From the NCBI RefSeq assembly GCF_011250565.1, contig NZ_JAANMS010000012.1, positions 22,899 through 86,898 of the forward strand: a stretch of DNA of 64,000 nucleotides, read 5' to 3'. Shown here one piece after another: positions 42,001 to 51,056 of this stretch. Source of the stretch: Nocardioides sp. IC4_145. Lineage in GTDB: Bacteria; Actinomycetota; Actinomycetes; Propionibacteriales; Nocardioidaceae. Position 1 is the first letter of the stretch, and each line of letters opens with the position of its first letter. The notes under the pieces are model-generated. The model was given only the letters and a program-made list of their open reading frames with translations, ran no database searches and was not told where the DNA came from. The translations under genes were made by a program, and so were the position numbers.

Positions 42001-42564
42001 TCAGTGCGGGTCGGTCCCGGCGACGGCGCGCTTGGTGGTGACGAGGAAGACGACCGCCATGCCGACGAGCGCGCCGCCCGGGAGGGCGAGCCAGGCGTGC
42101 GGCAGGTCGACGACGAGCGCGGACTCCAGCTCGGTGCCGTCGGGGACGGTGCGCGCGAGCACCTGGGGGTCCGCCGGGCTCCACTCCAGGCCCAGGCGGA
42201 GCATCAGCCACCCGCCGAGCCCCGCACCCACGATGGTCGCGGCGAGGGTGAGCAGCTCGGAGCGGTCGAAGAGGAACGCGGTGACCGCACCGACCAGGAA
42301 GCCGGTCAGCACCGCGACGAGCACGAACAGCCCGGTGCCGGCGAACGCGCTGCGCAGCCCGTCCTCGTTCGTGAACCAGCGACCGTCCTGGACCACGCCG
42401 GTCGACGGCGACCACAGCTGGAACCACACCACCGCCGCGACGAGCCCGGCGACCACCAGGGCCACCACCACGGCGAGGGCCTGGGCGACGAGCGCCAGCA
42501 CCGGCGAGCGCCGGGGCGGCGACGCGAGCCCGGCCCGGGCCGGCGCGGTCAGCTGGTCAGGCAC
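42001..42564 (-). CDS. Hypothetical four-helix membrane protein
   Basis: A 187-residue protein with four hydrophobic segments (about residues 22-50, 77-100, 109-130 and 157-178). Its topology suggests both ends are inside. No family was recognised with certainty; it resembles small actinobacterial conserved membrane proteins found after dnaE. The GTG at 42564 lies inside the last codons of dnaE, giving a 16-base overlap, so it is probably co-transcribed and coupled with dnaE. Confidence 0.75.
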   Translation of the reverse strand: MPDQLTAPARAGLASPPRRSPVLALVAQALAVVVALVVAGLVAAVVWFQLWSPSTGVVQDGRWFTNEDGLRSAFAGTGLFVLVAVLTGFLVGAVTAFLFDRSELLTLAATIVGAGLGGWLMLRLGLEWSPADPQVLARTVPDGTELESALVVDLPHAWLALPGGALVGMAVVFLVTTKRAVAGTDPH

Positions 42565-45500
42565 CCGGGCCCCAGCAGCTGCTTGAGGTCGGCGAAGAGC
42601 GCAGGGCTCGGGGTGACCCGGTGGTGGTCGCCGATGCGCATCACGAGGGTCTTGTCGCGCATGAGGACGCGCAGGTGCACCTCGGTCATGCCGGGATGGG
42701 TGGAGAGCACGTCCTTGAGGTGAGCCACCACATCGGTGTTGACACGGGTCTGCGGCACCTTGATCACCACGGGGCCCGACGGGCCCTCGGAGATGTCGGG
42801 GACCGTGACCTCCTGCCCGTGGATCTCCGGCTGGTCCTTGCTGCGCGAGAGCCGGCCCTTGACGGTGAGGATCGCGTCCTCGGTGAGGTAGGTGCTGGCC
42901 AGCTGGTAGGCGCTGGGGAACAGCAGCACGTCGATCGCGCCGTCGAGGTCCTCGAGCGTGATCAGCGCCCAGGCGTCGCCGCGCTTGGTGATCTTGCGCT
43001 GCACCGAGGTCACCAGGCCGCTGACGGTGATCGGCGACCCGTCGGAGCGGTCCTCGTCGAGCATCAGCTGGCCGATGGTGCAGTCGGTGCCGTCGGCCAG
43101 CACGTGCTCGAGCCCGAGCAACGGGTGGTCGGAGACGTAGAGCCCGAGCATCTCCCGCTCGTGACCCAGCAGGGTCATCTTGTCCCAGTCGTCGATGTCG
43201 GGGATCGCGACCGAGACCCCGAAGCCGGAGGTGTCGTCGAGACCACCGAAGAGCGAGTCCTGGCCGATCGCCTCGTTGCGCTTGATGTCGACGTACTGGT
43301 CCACAGCCGTCTCGTGGATCGCCACCAGCGCGCGCCGCCGGTGCTTCAGGTCGTCGAACGCGCCGGCCTTGATCAGCGACTCGATGACCCGCTTGTTGCA
43401 GACCTGGGCCGGCACCTTGTCGAGGAAGTCGTTGAAGTCGGTGTAGCGGCCCTTCTCCTCGCGGGCGGCCACGATGCCGTCGACGACGTTCGCGCCGACG
43501 TTGCGGATCGCGGTGAGGCCGAAGCGGATGTCGGAGCCGACCGGCGTGAAGTCGTGCGCGGAGGAGTTCACGTCGGGCGGGAGCACCTGGATCTTCATCC
43601 GGCGGCACTCGTTGAGGTAGATCGCCAGCTTGTCCTTGTCGTCCTTGGCCGACGTCAGCAGGGCCGCCATGTACTCGGCCGGGTAGTTGGCCTTGAGGTA
43701 GGCGGTCCAGTAGGTGATGACGCCGTACGCCGCGGAGTGGGACTTGTTGAAGGCGTAGTCGGAGAACGGGAGCAGGATCGCCCAGAGCGTGTCGATCGCG
43801 TCCTGGGGATAGCCGCGCTCGAGCATGCCGGCCTGGAAGCCGGCGTACTGCTTGTCCAGCTCCTCCTTCTTCTTCTTGCCCATCGCGCGGCGCAGGTTGT
43901 CCGCGGCGCCCAGGGTGAAGCCGGCGAGCACCTGCGCGATCGCCATGACCTGCTCCTGGTAGACGATCAGGCCGTAGGTCTCCCCCAGGACCGGCTCGAG
44001 CGCCTCGGCCAGCGCGGGGTGGATCGGGTCGATCGGCTCGCGGCCGTTCTTGCGCCGGGCGTACTTGTTGTGCGAGTCCGCACCCATCGGGCCGGGGCGG
44101 TAGAGCGCGCTGACCGCGGTGATGTCGGCGAACTGGTCGGGCTGCATCGAGCGCAGCAGCGCCCGCATGCCGCCACCGTCGAGCTGGAAGACGCCGAGCG
44201 TGTCGCCGCGGCCCATCAGCTCGTAGGTGGGCCGGTCGTCGAACGGCAGCTCCTCGAGGACGACCTTCTCGCCGCGGTTGGCCTCGATGTCGACCAGCGC
44301 GTTCTCCAGGATGTGGAGGTTGCTCAGGCCGAGGAAGTCCATCTTGACCAGCCCGAGCGCCTCGCACATCGGGTAGTCGAACTGGGTGATGATCGCGCCG
44401 TCCTGCGGCCGCGACATGATCGGCACGATGTCGATCAGCGGGTCGCTGGACATGATCACGCCGGCGGCGTGCACGCCCCAGTTGCGGATCTGCCCCTCGA
44501 GGCCGACGGCGGTCTCGTAGATCGTGCGGACGTCGACGTCGGAGTCGTGCAGCGCGCGGAACTCCCCGCCCTCGCCGTACCGCTTGTGCTCGGTGTTGAA
44601 CAGCTCCTTGAGCGGCACGCCCTTGCCCATCACGTCGGCGGGCAGCGCCTTGGTGATGCGGTCGGAGATCGCGAAGCCGTAGTCGAGCACGCGGGCGGCG
44701 TCCTTGATCGCGGCCTTGGCCTTGAGCCGACCGAAGGTGGCGATCTGCGCGACGCGGTCCGCGCCGTACTTCTGGGTGACGTAGGCGATGACCTCGCCGC
44801 GGCGGTGGTCGTCGAAGTCGATGTCGAAGTCGGGCATCGAGGGACGCTCGGGGTTGAGGAACCGCTCGAAGAACAGCCCGTGCTCCAGCGGGCACAGGTC
44901 GGTGATGCGCAGTGCGTACGCCGCGATCGAGCCCGCACCGGAGCCGCGACCCGGTCCGACGCGGATGCCGTTGTCCTTGGCCCACTGGATGAAGTCGGCG
45001 ACCACGAGGTAGTAACCGCAGTAGCCCTTGGCCGAGATGACGCCGAGCTCCATCTCGACGCGCTCGCGGACCTCCTCGGTCAGCCGGTCGCCGGGGTAGC
45101 GGGACTCGATGCCGCGCCAGACCTCCTTGCGGAACCAGCTCTCCTCGGTCTCGCCGGCGGGGATGTCGGCGCGCGCCATGTAGCCGCCGGTGGACTCGAC
45201 GAACTCGACCTCGCAGCGCTCGGCGATCGCGAGCGTGTTGTCGCAGGCCTCGCGCATGCCGTGCTTGCCGGCCCACAGCTCGCGCATCTCCGCGGCGGAC
45301 TTGATGTAGTAGCCGCCGCCGTCGAACTTCAGCCGGTTGGTGTCGGAGAGCCGCTTGCCCGACGCGACGCAGATGAGCGCGTCGTGCGCGGCGGCGTCCT
45401 CGGGGTTGTTGTAGTGCGAGTCGTTGGTGGCCAGCGGCGGGATGCCGAGCTCGCGGCCGAGGCGGAGCAGGTCGTCGCGGACCCGCTTCTCCACCGAGAT

Positions 45501-46103
45501 GTCGTGGTCCATCAGCTCGAGGAACACGTTGTCGCGGCCGAACATGTCCTGCAGCTCGCCGGCCTCGCGGACCGCCTCGTCCCACTGGCCGAGGCGCAGC
45601 CGGGTCTGGATCGCGCCGCTGGGGCAGCCGGTGCTGACGATGATCCCCTCGCTGTGCTCGGCGAGGATCTCCTTGTCCATCCGCGGCTTGTAGAAGTAGC
45701 CCTCGAGGCTGGAGCGCGAGGACAGCCGGAAGAGGTTGTGCATGCCGGCGGTGTTCTCCGCCCACATCGTCATGTGGGTGTAGGCGCCACCACCGGCGAC
45801 GTCGTCGCCGCCCTCCTCCTTGACGTCGCCCTTGCCCCACCGCACCCGCTTGCGCTCCCCGCGCGGGGTGCCGGGGGTGACGTAGGCCTCGATGCCGATG
45901 ATCGGCTTCACGCCGTGCTTGCGGGCCTTGGACCAGAAGTCGAAGGCGCCGTGCAGGTTGCCGTGGTCGGTCATCGCGATCGCCGGCATCTCGAGGTCCG
46001 CGGTCCGCGCGAAGAGCCCGTCGAGCAGCGAGGCCCCGTCGAGCATGGAGTACTCGGTGTGGACGTGCAGGTGGACGAAGGAGTCCTTGGTGCCGGTCGA
46101 CAT
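42549..46103 (-). CDS. dnaE: DNA polymerase III alpha subunit
   Basis: The 1184-residue replicative polymerase. The PHP domain starts with FVHLHVHTEYSMLDGA (about residue 9) and MTDHGNLHGA. The polymerase active site has MPDFDIDFDDHRRGEVIAYV near 420 (catalytic Asp pair) and GPGRGSGAGSIAAYAL before it. Later come MDFLGLSNLHI, YRPGPMGA, YQEQVMAIAQVLAGF and the C-terminal OB/tail (ITVSGLVTSVQRKITKRGD). The length is that of DnaE1, not the error-prone DnaE2. The ATG at 46103 begins MSTGTKDSF. Its leader holds the 20-base repeat array. Confidence 0.97.
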   Translation of the reverse strand: MSTGTKDSFVHLHVHTEYSMLDGASLLDGLFARTADLEMPAIAMTDHGNLHGAFDFWSKARKHGVKPIIGIEAYVTPGTPRGERKRVRWGKGDVKEEGGDDVAGGGAYTHMTMWAENTAGMHNLFRLSSRSSLEGYFYKPRMDKEILAEHSEGIIVSTGCPSGAIQTRLRLGQWDEAVREAGELQDMFGRDNVFLELMDHDISVEKRVRDDLLRLGRELGIPPLATNDSHYNNPEDAAAHDALICVASGKRLSDTNRLKFDGGGYYIKSAAEMRELWAGKHGMREACDNTLAIAERCEVEFVESTGGYMARADIPAGETEESWFRKEVWRGIESRYPGDRLTEEVRERVEMELGVISAKGYCGYYLVVADFIQWAKDNGIRVGPGRGSGAGSIAAYALRITDLCPLEHGLFFERFLNPERPSMPDFDIDFDDHRRGEVIAYVTQKYGADRVAQIATFGRLKAKAAIKDAARVLDYGFAISDRITKALPADVMGKGVPLKELFNTEHKRYGEGGEFRALHDSDVDVRTIYETAVGLEGQIRNWGVHAAGVIMSSDPLIDIVPIMSRPQDGAIITQFDYPMCEALGLVKMDFLGLSNLHILENALVDIEANRGEKVVLEELPFDDRPTYELMGRGDTLGVFQLDGGGMRALLRSMQPDQFADITAVSALYRPGPMGADSHNKYARRKNGREPIDPIHPALAEALEPVLGETYGLIVYQEQVMAIAQVLAGFTLGAADNLRRAMGKKKKEELDKQYAGFQAGMLERGYPQDAIDTLWAILLPFSDYAFNKSHSAAYGVITYWTAYLKANYPAEYMAALLTSAKDDKDKLAIYLNECRRMKIQVLPPDVNSSAHDFTPVGSDIRFGLTAIRNVGANVVDGIVAAREEKGRYTDFNDFLDKVPAQVCNKRVIESLIKAGAFDDLKHRRRALVAIHETAVDQYVDIKRNEAIGQDSLFGGLDDTSGFGVSVAIPDIDDWDKMTLLGHEREMLGLYVSDHPLLGLEHVLADGTDCTIGQLMLDEDRSDGSPITVSGLVTSVQRKITKRGDAWALITLEDLDGAIDVLLFPSAYQLASTYLTEDAILTVKGRLSRSKDQPEIHGQEVTVPDISEGPSGPVVIKVPQTRVNTDVVAHLKDVLSTHPGMTEVHLRVLMRDKTLVMRIGDHHRVTPSPALFADLKQLLGPGCLTS

Positions 46104-46292
46104 CGGCGGTATCGAGCTCCTCTGGGTCGAAGCGGCAGGCGGGCAGCATCAGCCACCGGGTGGATGGCCCGGCGTCGATCCTTGGGGAAGGACGTCAGGC
46201 TACTTCACGGCTGCGGCCCATGCTGGCACTCGCCGCCGACAGTGCGGTCGGCTGTCACGCACGTCTCAGGCGGTCCGCGGGTGGGCTTGTAA

Positions 46293-46392
46293 CGCGCCGT
46301 TCGCCCAACTGACGCGCCGTCTGAAGGACTACCGCGCCGTCCGACCAACGTCCGCGCCGTCCGACCGACTACCGCGCCGTTCGAACGGCGCG
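46293..46392. repeat. Five 20-base tandem repeats upstream of dnaE
   Basis: CGCGCCGT recurs at 46293, 46313, 46333, 46353 and 46373, exactly 20 bases apart, with consensus CGCGCCGTyCGACCrACTAC over the unit. The last unit is a perfect 20-base palindrome centred on TTCGAA. Flanking GTAACGCGC (46289-46297) and GCGCGTTAC (46408-46416) form an outer inverted repeat. The array lies between the GNAT-chorismate mutase stop (46437) and the dnaE start (46103), in a gap of 333 bases with no other gene. The period, near two helical turns, suggests a protein-binding array (iteron-like). Confidence 0.85.
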
Positions 46393-46436
46393 GCAGCTGC
46401 TTGGACAGCGCGTTACGAGCAGCACGCGCCGCCTGC

Positions 46437-47153
46437 TCAGTCCTCGGCGGCGGCGTCGAGGGAGGCGGTGATGATCGCGTCCATGACGGGCACGAGCCGG
46501 TCGGTGCCGAGCCGCGGGGCCCGGCGGGCGACCCGTTCGGCGACCTCCCGCTCGCGGGCGGGGTCGCGGGTGGGGTCGGTCTTGAGCGGCTGGATCGCCC
46601 GGGTGAGGGCTGCGCGCCGGGCGAGCAGGTCGCCCAGCTCCTCGTCGACCTCGTCGACCAGCCCGCGGAGGAACCGCAGGGGGTCGCGGCCGGGCCAGGC
46701 CATGCGCACGTCGGGTGCATGCTCCTCGTTCGCGGAGCCGTCGGTCTCCTCGAGCTCGAGCAGGCCGTGGCGGGCGTAGAACGCGCGGGCGGGGGTGTTC
46801 GAGGCGAAGACCCACAGGCAGAAGCCGTCCGCGAGCCGGTCCTTGACGACGTCGAGCAGCAGCGACCCGACGCCCTGGCGGGCGGCCGACGGGTCGACGT
46901 ACAGGTCGTCGAGCCAGGTCGAGGTGTGCCGGGCGTAGCCCAGGACCCGCTCCCCCGCCTCCGCGACCCAGACCTGGTCAGCACCGATCCGGGTGGCGAG
47001 GAACGGCGCGAGCGTGCTGTCGGGGTGCGCCGGCTCGGGCATCGGCGCCGCCCGCCGCGCGCGCAGGTGCACGGCGGCCAGCGCTCCGACGTCGCCCGGC
47101 ACGGCCGGGCGGACCGTCACGTCGGGACCGGCGGAGGCGTCAGTGGGCGTCAC
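46437..47153 (-). CDS. GNAT acetyltransferase fused to a chorismate mutase-like domain
   Basis: A 238-residue protein with two domains. Residues about 13-152 are a GNAT fold with motif A in [16 protein letters not shown] and [14 protein letters not shown]. Residues about 159-238 match AroQ chorismate mutase: [19 protein letters not shown] (two active-site Arg), [11 protein letters not shown] (Lys), [10 protein letters not shown] (Arg-Glu pair) and DAIITASLD (Ser). The Gln found four residues after that Ser in E. coli PheA is Ala here, so activity is uncertain. Chorismate mutase makes prephenate for Phe/Tyr. The GNAT target is unknown. It overlaps the upstream pseudouridine synthase gene by 14 bases. 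Confidence 0.8.
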   Translation of the reverse strand: MTPTDASAGPDVTVRPAVPGDVGALAAVHLRARRAAPMPEPAHPDSTLAPFLATRIGADQVWVAEAGERVLGYARHTSTWLDDLYVDPSAARQGVGSLLLDVVKDRLADGFCLWVFASNTPARAFYARHGLLELEETDGSANEEHAPDVRMAWPGRDPLRFLRGLVDEVDEELGDLLARRAALTRAIQPLKTDPTRDPAREREVAERVARRAPRLGTDRLVPVMDAIITASLDAAAED

Positions 47154-48075
47154 GGATGACCTCGAGCGCGTGCGCCAGGTCGGCGGGGTACGTCGACTCG
47201 TAGCTCACCTGCTCGCCGGTCTCGGGGTGCTCGAAGCCGAGCCGCACCGCGTGCAGCCACTGCCGCTCCAGGCCCACCCGGCGGGCGAGCGTCGGGTCGG
47301 CGCCGTAGGTGATGTCGCCGACGCACGGGTGCTTGAGGGCGGCCATGTGCACGCGGATCTGGTGGGTGCGGCCGGTCTCCAGGTGCACCTCGAGCAGGCT
47401 GGCGAACCGGTGCGCCTCGAGGGTGTTGTAGTGCGTGACGCTGGCCCGGCCGTCTGCCATGACCGCGAACTTGTAGTCCGCCTTCGGGTGCCGGCCGATC
47501 GGGGCGTCGACCGTGCCCTCGAGCGGGTCCGGGTGGCCCTGGACGAGCGCGTGGTAGGTCTTGTCGACCGTGCGGTTGCGGAAGGCGTTCTTCAGCACCG
47601 AGTAGGCGTGCTCGGACTTGGCGATGACCATGACGCCGGAGGTGCCGACGTCGAGGCGCTGGACGATGCCCTGGCGCTCAGAGGCGCCGCTGGTGGCGAT
47701 CCGGAAGCCGGCGCCCGCGAGGTGGCCGACCACCGTCGGGCCGGACCACCCGGGCGAGGGGTGCACCGCGACGCCCACCGGCTTGTCGATCACGACGATC
47801 GCGTCGTCGTCGTGGATGATCCCGATGCCCTCGACGATCTCCGGCACGATCTCCAGCGGGTCGACCATGCTCGGGATGGTCACGTCGAGCACGGCGCCGG
47901 GCAGCACCCGGTCGCTCTTGCCGACCTCGGCGCCGTCGAGCTGCACGTGGCCGGCGGCGATCAGGTCGGCCGCGCGGGTGCGGGAGAGCCCGAACATCCG
48001 GGCGATGGCCGCGTCGACGCGCTCGCCCGCGAGGCCGTCGGGCACGGACAGGCTCCGGTGGTCGACCTGCGTCAC
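47140..48075 (-). CDS. RluA-family 23S rRNA pseudouridine synthase
   Basis: A 311-residue enzyme with an N-terminal S4 RNA-binding domain ([32 protein letters not shown]) and the catalytic domain. The catalytic Asp is in [13 protein letters not shown] (usual motif HRLDxxTSG; the first His is Gln here). [24 protein letters not shown] closes the site. It is most like RluD by domain make-up. It is coupled to lspA by a four-base overlap, an arrangement common in bacteria. Confidence 0.93.
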   Translation of the reverse strand: MTQVDHRSLSVPDGLAGERVDAAIARMFGLSRTRAADLIAAGHVQLDGAEVGKSDRVLPGAVLDVTIPSMVDPLEIVPEIVEGIGIIHDDDAIVVIDKPVGVAVHPSPGWSGPTVVGHLAGAGFRIATSGASERQGIVQRLDVGTSGVMVIAKSEHAYSVLKNAFRNRTVDKTYHALVQGHPDPLEGTVDAPIGRHPKADYKFAVMADGRASVTHYNTLEAHRFASLLEVHLETGRTHQIRVHMAALKHPCVGDITYGADPTLARRVGLERQWLHAVRLGFEHPETGEQVSYESTYPADLAHALEVIRDAH

Positions 48076-48632
48076 GCGCCCTCACCCTCCCGGGTGCCGT
48101 CGATCCGGATCCCGCGGAACGCCTGCAGCAGGATCAGCCCCGCCGCGACGTTGATGCAGATGTCGGCCACGTTGAAGACCGGCCAGTTCGGCACCATGAA
48201 CATGTCGATCACGTGCCCGCGCAGCGGCCCGGGGGAACGCAGCAGCCGGTCGGTGAGGTTGCCGACGATCCCGGCGAGCAGCACGCCCAGGGCCACTGCC
48301 CACAGGACGCTCCCGACGCGGCGGGCCAGCCACAGGACGACACCGGCAGCCACGATCGCGATGCAGGAGAGCACCACGGTGTACTCCGTGCCCATGCTGA
48401 ACGCCGCACCCGGGTTGCGCACCAGGTGCAGCACGAACAGGTCGCCGACGACCTCGACGTCCGGACGGCCGGCGAGGTGCTCGACCGCGAGGACCTTCGA
48501 GACCACGTCGACGGCGTACAGCACCGCGAACAGGCCGGCGAACAGCAGCCGGAGACGCGCCCGGCGCGGCGGTGAGGGTACGGCGGGACGGTCGGTGTCG
48601 TCGCTCAGCGACGTTCCTCGCGCTGCTTGCAT
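48072..48632 (-). CDS. lspA: Signal peptidase II (lipoprotein signal peptidase)
   Basis: A 186-residue membrane aspartyl protease that cuts lipoproteins after Lgt action. Four hydrophobic helices are visible; the catalytic Asp residues are in [12 protein letters not shown] (about 130) and [14 protein letters not shown] (about 157), and [11 protein letters not shown] precedes. The ATG at 48632 overlaps the end of the upstream zinc-finger gene by 28 bases and has no clear ribosome site. A CTG at 48608 overlapping that stop by four bases has GAGGA in front, so a rarer start there is possible. Confidence 0.93.
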   Translation of the reverse strand: MQAARGTSLSDDTDRPAVPSPPRRARLRLLFAGLFAVLYAVDVVSKVLAVEHLAGRPDVEVVGDLFVLHLVRNPGAAFSMGTEYTVVLSCIAIVAAGVVLWLARRVGSVLWAVALGVLLAGIVGNLTDRLLRSPGPLRGHVIDMFMVPNWPVFNVADICINVAAGLILLQAFRGIRIDGTREGEGA

Positions 48633-49084
48633 GGCATGCAGAGTGTCGCACGCGGGAAAGCCATCAGCCGCATCTTGCCGATGGGTTCACCGCACGACTC
48701 GCACACGCCGTACGTGCCGTCGTCGATGCGCCCCAGGGCCCGGTCGATCTGGGCCACCTTGTCGCGCTCATTGCTCAGCACGGTGAGCTCGTGGTCCCGC
48801 TCGAACGACGACGAGCCGATGTCGGCCTGGTCCTGCCCGGCGCCGTCGCCGGAGTCCCGCATCAGGTCCGAGATCTCCTCGTCGAGGTTCTCGACGATGG
48901 ACGCGCTGTGCTCGCGCTGCTCGTGCAGCTCGTCGATCACCTCGGCGAGCTCCTCGCTCGTCCAGGCCTCCTCGCCCTCCTTGACGACCAGGCTCGCCAG
49001 CGGCGCCTGGGTCGCCGCCGCCTCGGTGCTGCCCGCTCCCTTGCCCGCCGCCTTCGCGGTGGTCCTCCCAGCGCTGCCTGCCAT
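48605..49084 (-). CDS. DksA/TraR-family zinc-finger protein
   Basis: A 159-residue protein with an Ala/Lys-rich start, a coiled-coil of charged helices (about 40-115) and a C-terminal C4 zinc finger CESCGEPI...CMPC. DksA-like proteins bind RNA polymerase through the secondary channel; whether this one does is unproven, since the acidic tip DxxDxA is only partly seen in DQADIGS. It sits between divIVA and lspA on the same strand, with a strong terminator upstream of its leader. Confidence 0.88.
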   Translation of the reverse strand: MAGSAGRTTAKAAGKGAGSTEAAATQAPLASLVVKEGEEAWTSEELAEVIDELHEQREHSASIVENLDEEISDLMRDSGDGAGQDQADIGSSSFERDHELTVLSNERDKVAQIDRALGRIDDGTYGVCESCGEPIGKMRLMAFPRATLCMPCKQREERR

Positions 49085-49206
49085 CGGTCCTCCTCGGGCC
49101 GGTCGCCCGGCGACCTGCGGTCACCGTGTGGGCGGAGGGTAGCCGAGCGCGGGAGCCGGGCCAACCGCGAACCGCGGGAGGCGCCGGGATCGGGGCCCGG
49201 AACGCC

Positions 49207-49240
49207 GGACGGCCGGCCCCTGGTGAGGGGCCGGCCGTCC
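49207..49240 (-). terminator. Strong terminator after divIVA
   Basis: A perfect 15-pair stem (49207-49221 with 49226-49240; loop GGTG) lies 34 bases after the divIVA stop and 122 bases before the next start. No T-run follows, but the stem is very stable. Confidence 0.75.
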
Positions 49241-49274
49241 GAGAGTCGTGCGTGGTGCTGTGCGGTGCTGCGGG

Positions 49275-50024
49275 TCAGCTCTCGTCCTCGCCGAGGATCG
49301 AGCGGAGCCGCTTCGGGGCGGGCTGCTCGTCGTTCGGCGCGGCGCTCTCGGTGGAGCCGAGGGCCTCGAGCTGCTGGGTGAAGTAGGTCTTGAGGCGGGA
49401 GCGGTACTCGCGCTCGAACGAGCGGAGGGTCTCCACCTCGCTGCTGAGGCGGTCCCGCTCGCGCTCGAGCTCGCCGAACATCTGCTGGCGGCGCTCGGCG
49501 GTCTCGGAGTCGAGCATCTGCGCGCGGGTGCGGGCGTCGGACTCGAGGCGGTCGGCCTTCGACTTCGACTCCGCCTCCAGGCGCTCGGCCTTGGTGCGCG
49601 CCTCCCCGACGATCTTGTCGGCGTCGTTCTTCGCCTCCTCGACCAGCTCGTCGGCGTTGCGGGTGGCGATCTCGAGCAGGCGAGCCGCAGCGTTCGAGGC
49701 CTGCGGGACCGTCTCGACGCGGATCGTCTCGACCGGGCCGCCGACGTTCGCGGCGACGGGCTGCGCGACGGGGGCCGGCTCCGGCTCGGGCGCCTTCTCG
49801 ACGACCGGCTCGGGGGTGGGCTCCGGCTGGGCGACCGGCACCGGCTGGGTGCCCGACTGCACGGAGGACAGCTTGGCCCGGAGGTCGTCGTTCTCCTTCG
49901 TCAGCCGCGCGAGCTCGGCCTCCACCTCGTCGAGGAACTGGTCGACCTCCCCCATGTCGTACCCCTCGCGGAGCCGGACGGGAGTGAATCGCTTGTTGCT
50001 CACGTCCTCAGGCGTCAGCGGCAT
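49275..50024 (-). CDS. divIVA: DivIVA/Wag31 cell-pole protein
   Basis: A 249-residue coiled-coil protein that marks poles and directs wall growth in actinobacteria. The N-terminal DivIVA box is MPLTPEDVSNKRFTPVRLREGYDMGEVDQFLDEVEAEL with the membrane-binding residues. A Pro/Glu/Val-rich linker (about 75-120) and a long second coiled-coil (about 130-225) follow. The ATG at 50024 has GGTGAGG just before it; a start at 50036 is possible but not family-like. The leader of about 160 bases separates it from the YggT gene, and a terminator follows. Confidence 0.94.
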   Translation of the reverse strand: MPLTPEDVSNKRFTPVRLREGYDMGEVDQFLDEVEAELARLTKENDDLRAKLSSVQSGTQPVPVAQPEPTPEPVVEKAPEPEPAPVAQPVAANVGGPVETIRVETVPQASNAAARLLEIATRNADELVEEAKNDADKIVGEARTKAERLEAESKSKADRLESDARTRAQMLDSETAERRQQMFGELERERDRLSSEVETLRSFEREYRSRLKTYFTQQLEALGSTESAAPNDEQPAPKRLRSILGEDES

Positions 50025-50184
50025 GACCTCACCCATTCGTTGTCGTGTCGGTTGTGGCAGAGCGTTCGCAGTGCGGTCGCCGAGCGGTGGCGGAGCGTCG
50101 CGCAGCTGCTCCGTCGAACAATAGCGCTTGACCTGGGACTGGTGTGACCCGGCGGACGCGCTGGTCGGGCTCGGGACGCAGCGG

Positions 50185-50475
50185 CTAGAAGGCCAGCCCG
50201 CGGAAGATGTTGAGCAGGATCCAGGCGACGATCATCACCAGGATGAAGCTCAGGTCGAGCGCCACGCTGCCCAGCCGCAACGGCGGCACGACGCGACGCA
50301 GCGCCTTGATCGGCGGGTCGGTGATCGAGTAGACGACCTCGAGCACCACCAGCAGCGGACCCGACGGCGACCACGACCGGGCGAAGACCTGCACCCAGTC
50401 CACGACGAACCGCGCCCACAGCAGCGCGACGAAGACCCAGGTGAGGCCGTAAGCGATCTGCCAGACGGCGTTCAA
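50185..50475 (-). CDS. YggT-family membrane protein
   Basis: A 96-residue protein with two hydrophobic segments and the family motif VVYSITDPPIKALRRVVPPLRLGSVALDLS. The role is not established; relatives lie next to sepF in many Gram-positive bacteria, as here, so a link to division or osmotic response is suspected. The TTG at 50475 is chosen as it gives the family length and has GAGGAG three bases upstream. It starts eight bases after the sepF stop. Confidence 0.88.
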   Translation of the reverse strand: MNAVWQIAYGLTWVFVALLWARFVVDWVQVFARSWSPSGPLLVVLEVVYSITDPPIKALRRVVPPLRLGSVALDLSFILVMIVAWILLNIFRGLAF

Positions 50476-50482
50476 TGACTCC

Positions 50483-50998
50483 TCAGCTCTGGTTGAAGAA
50501 ACCGCCCTCGGCGATCCGCTGCTTGTCCTCCGCGGCCACCGAGACGTTGGGCGGCGACAGCAGGAACACCTTGTTGGTGACCCGCTCGATCGTGCCACGG
50601 GTGGCGAAGACCAGGCCGGCGGCGAAGTCGACGAGACGCTTGGCGTCGGCGTCGTCCATCTCCGAGAGGTTCATGATCACCGGGACGCCCTCGCGGAAGT
50701 TCTCCCCGACGGTGCGCGCCTCGTTGTAGGTGCTCGGGTGCAGCGTGGTGATCCGGCTGAGCTCCGCGACCACGCCGGGCGACGGCACGGGGGCCACGGG
50801 CGCGACCGGACGGCGGCGCTCGGCGAGGTCCGCCACGGGGGCCGGGCCGGCGGCGCGGGGCCGCTGGGAGCGCGCTGCCGCGGCGACCGGCGTCGTCTCC
50901 TGGGTGTGGTAGTCGTCGCCGTCGTACTCGTCGTCGTACCGGCCGGTGTCCTCGAGCAGGCCGAGGTACTCGCCGATCCTGCGCATCGCGCCGCTCAT
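50483..50998 (-). CDS. sepF: Cell division protein SepF
   Basis: A 171-residue protein that tethers FtsZ to the membrane. The N-terminal amphipathic helix [13 protein letters not shown] is clear, then a variable acidic/Pro linker (about 20-80) and the SepF domain: [56 protein letters not shown] is covered by the segments YNEAR, VIMNLS and DFAAGL. The ATG at 50998 is used; an ATG four codons later is possible. In actinobacteria lacking FtsA it is the main FtsZ anchor. Confidence 0.94.
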   Translation of the reverse strand: MSGAMRRIGEYLGLLEDTGRYDDEYDGDDYHTQETTPVAAAARSQRPRAAGPAPVADLAERRRPVAPVAPVPSPGVVAELSRITTLHPSTYNEARTVGENFREGVPVIMNLSEMDDADAKRLVDFAAGLVFATRGTIERVTNKVFLLSPPNVSVAAEDKQRIAEGGFFNQS

Positions 50999-51056
50999 GG
51001 GTGTGACCTTTCGGGACTCAGCGCCCGCAGGGGGCACTCCTTGGATGTTCCGGACA

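Noticed and set aside
41537..42427. A 296-codon minus-strand frame over the small secreted-protein gene
   Set aside because: Arg/Gly/Ala-rich, overlaps both the membrane protein and the secreted-protein gene in mirror frames, with no start signal.
42621..46292. A 1223-codon plus-strand frame opposite dnaE
   Set aside because: Same GC-driven antisense effect; no start signal or recognisable domain, while dnaE is intact on the other strand.
46293..46392. CRISPR array
   Set aside because: The period of 20 leaves no room for spacers, and units are diverged copies of one another.
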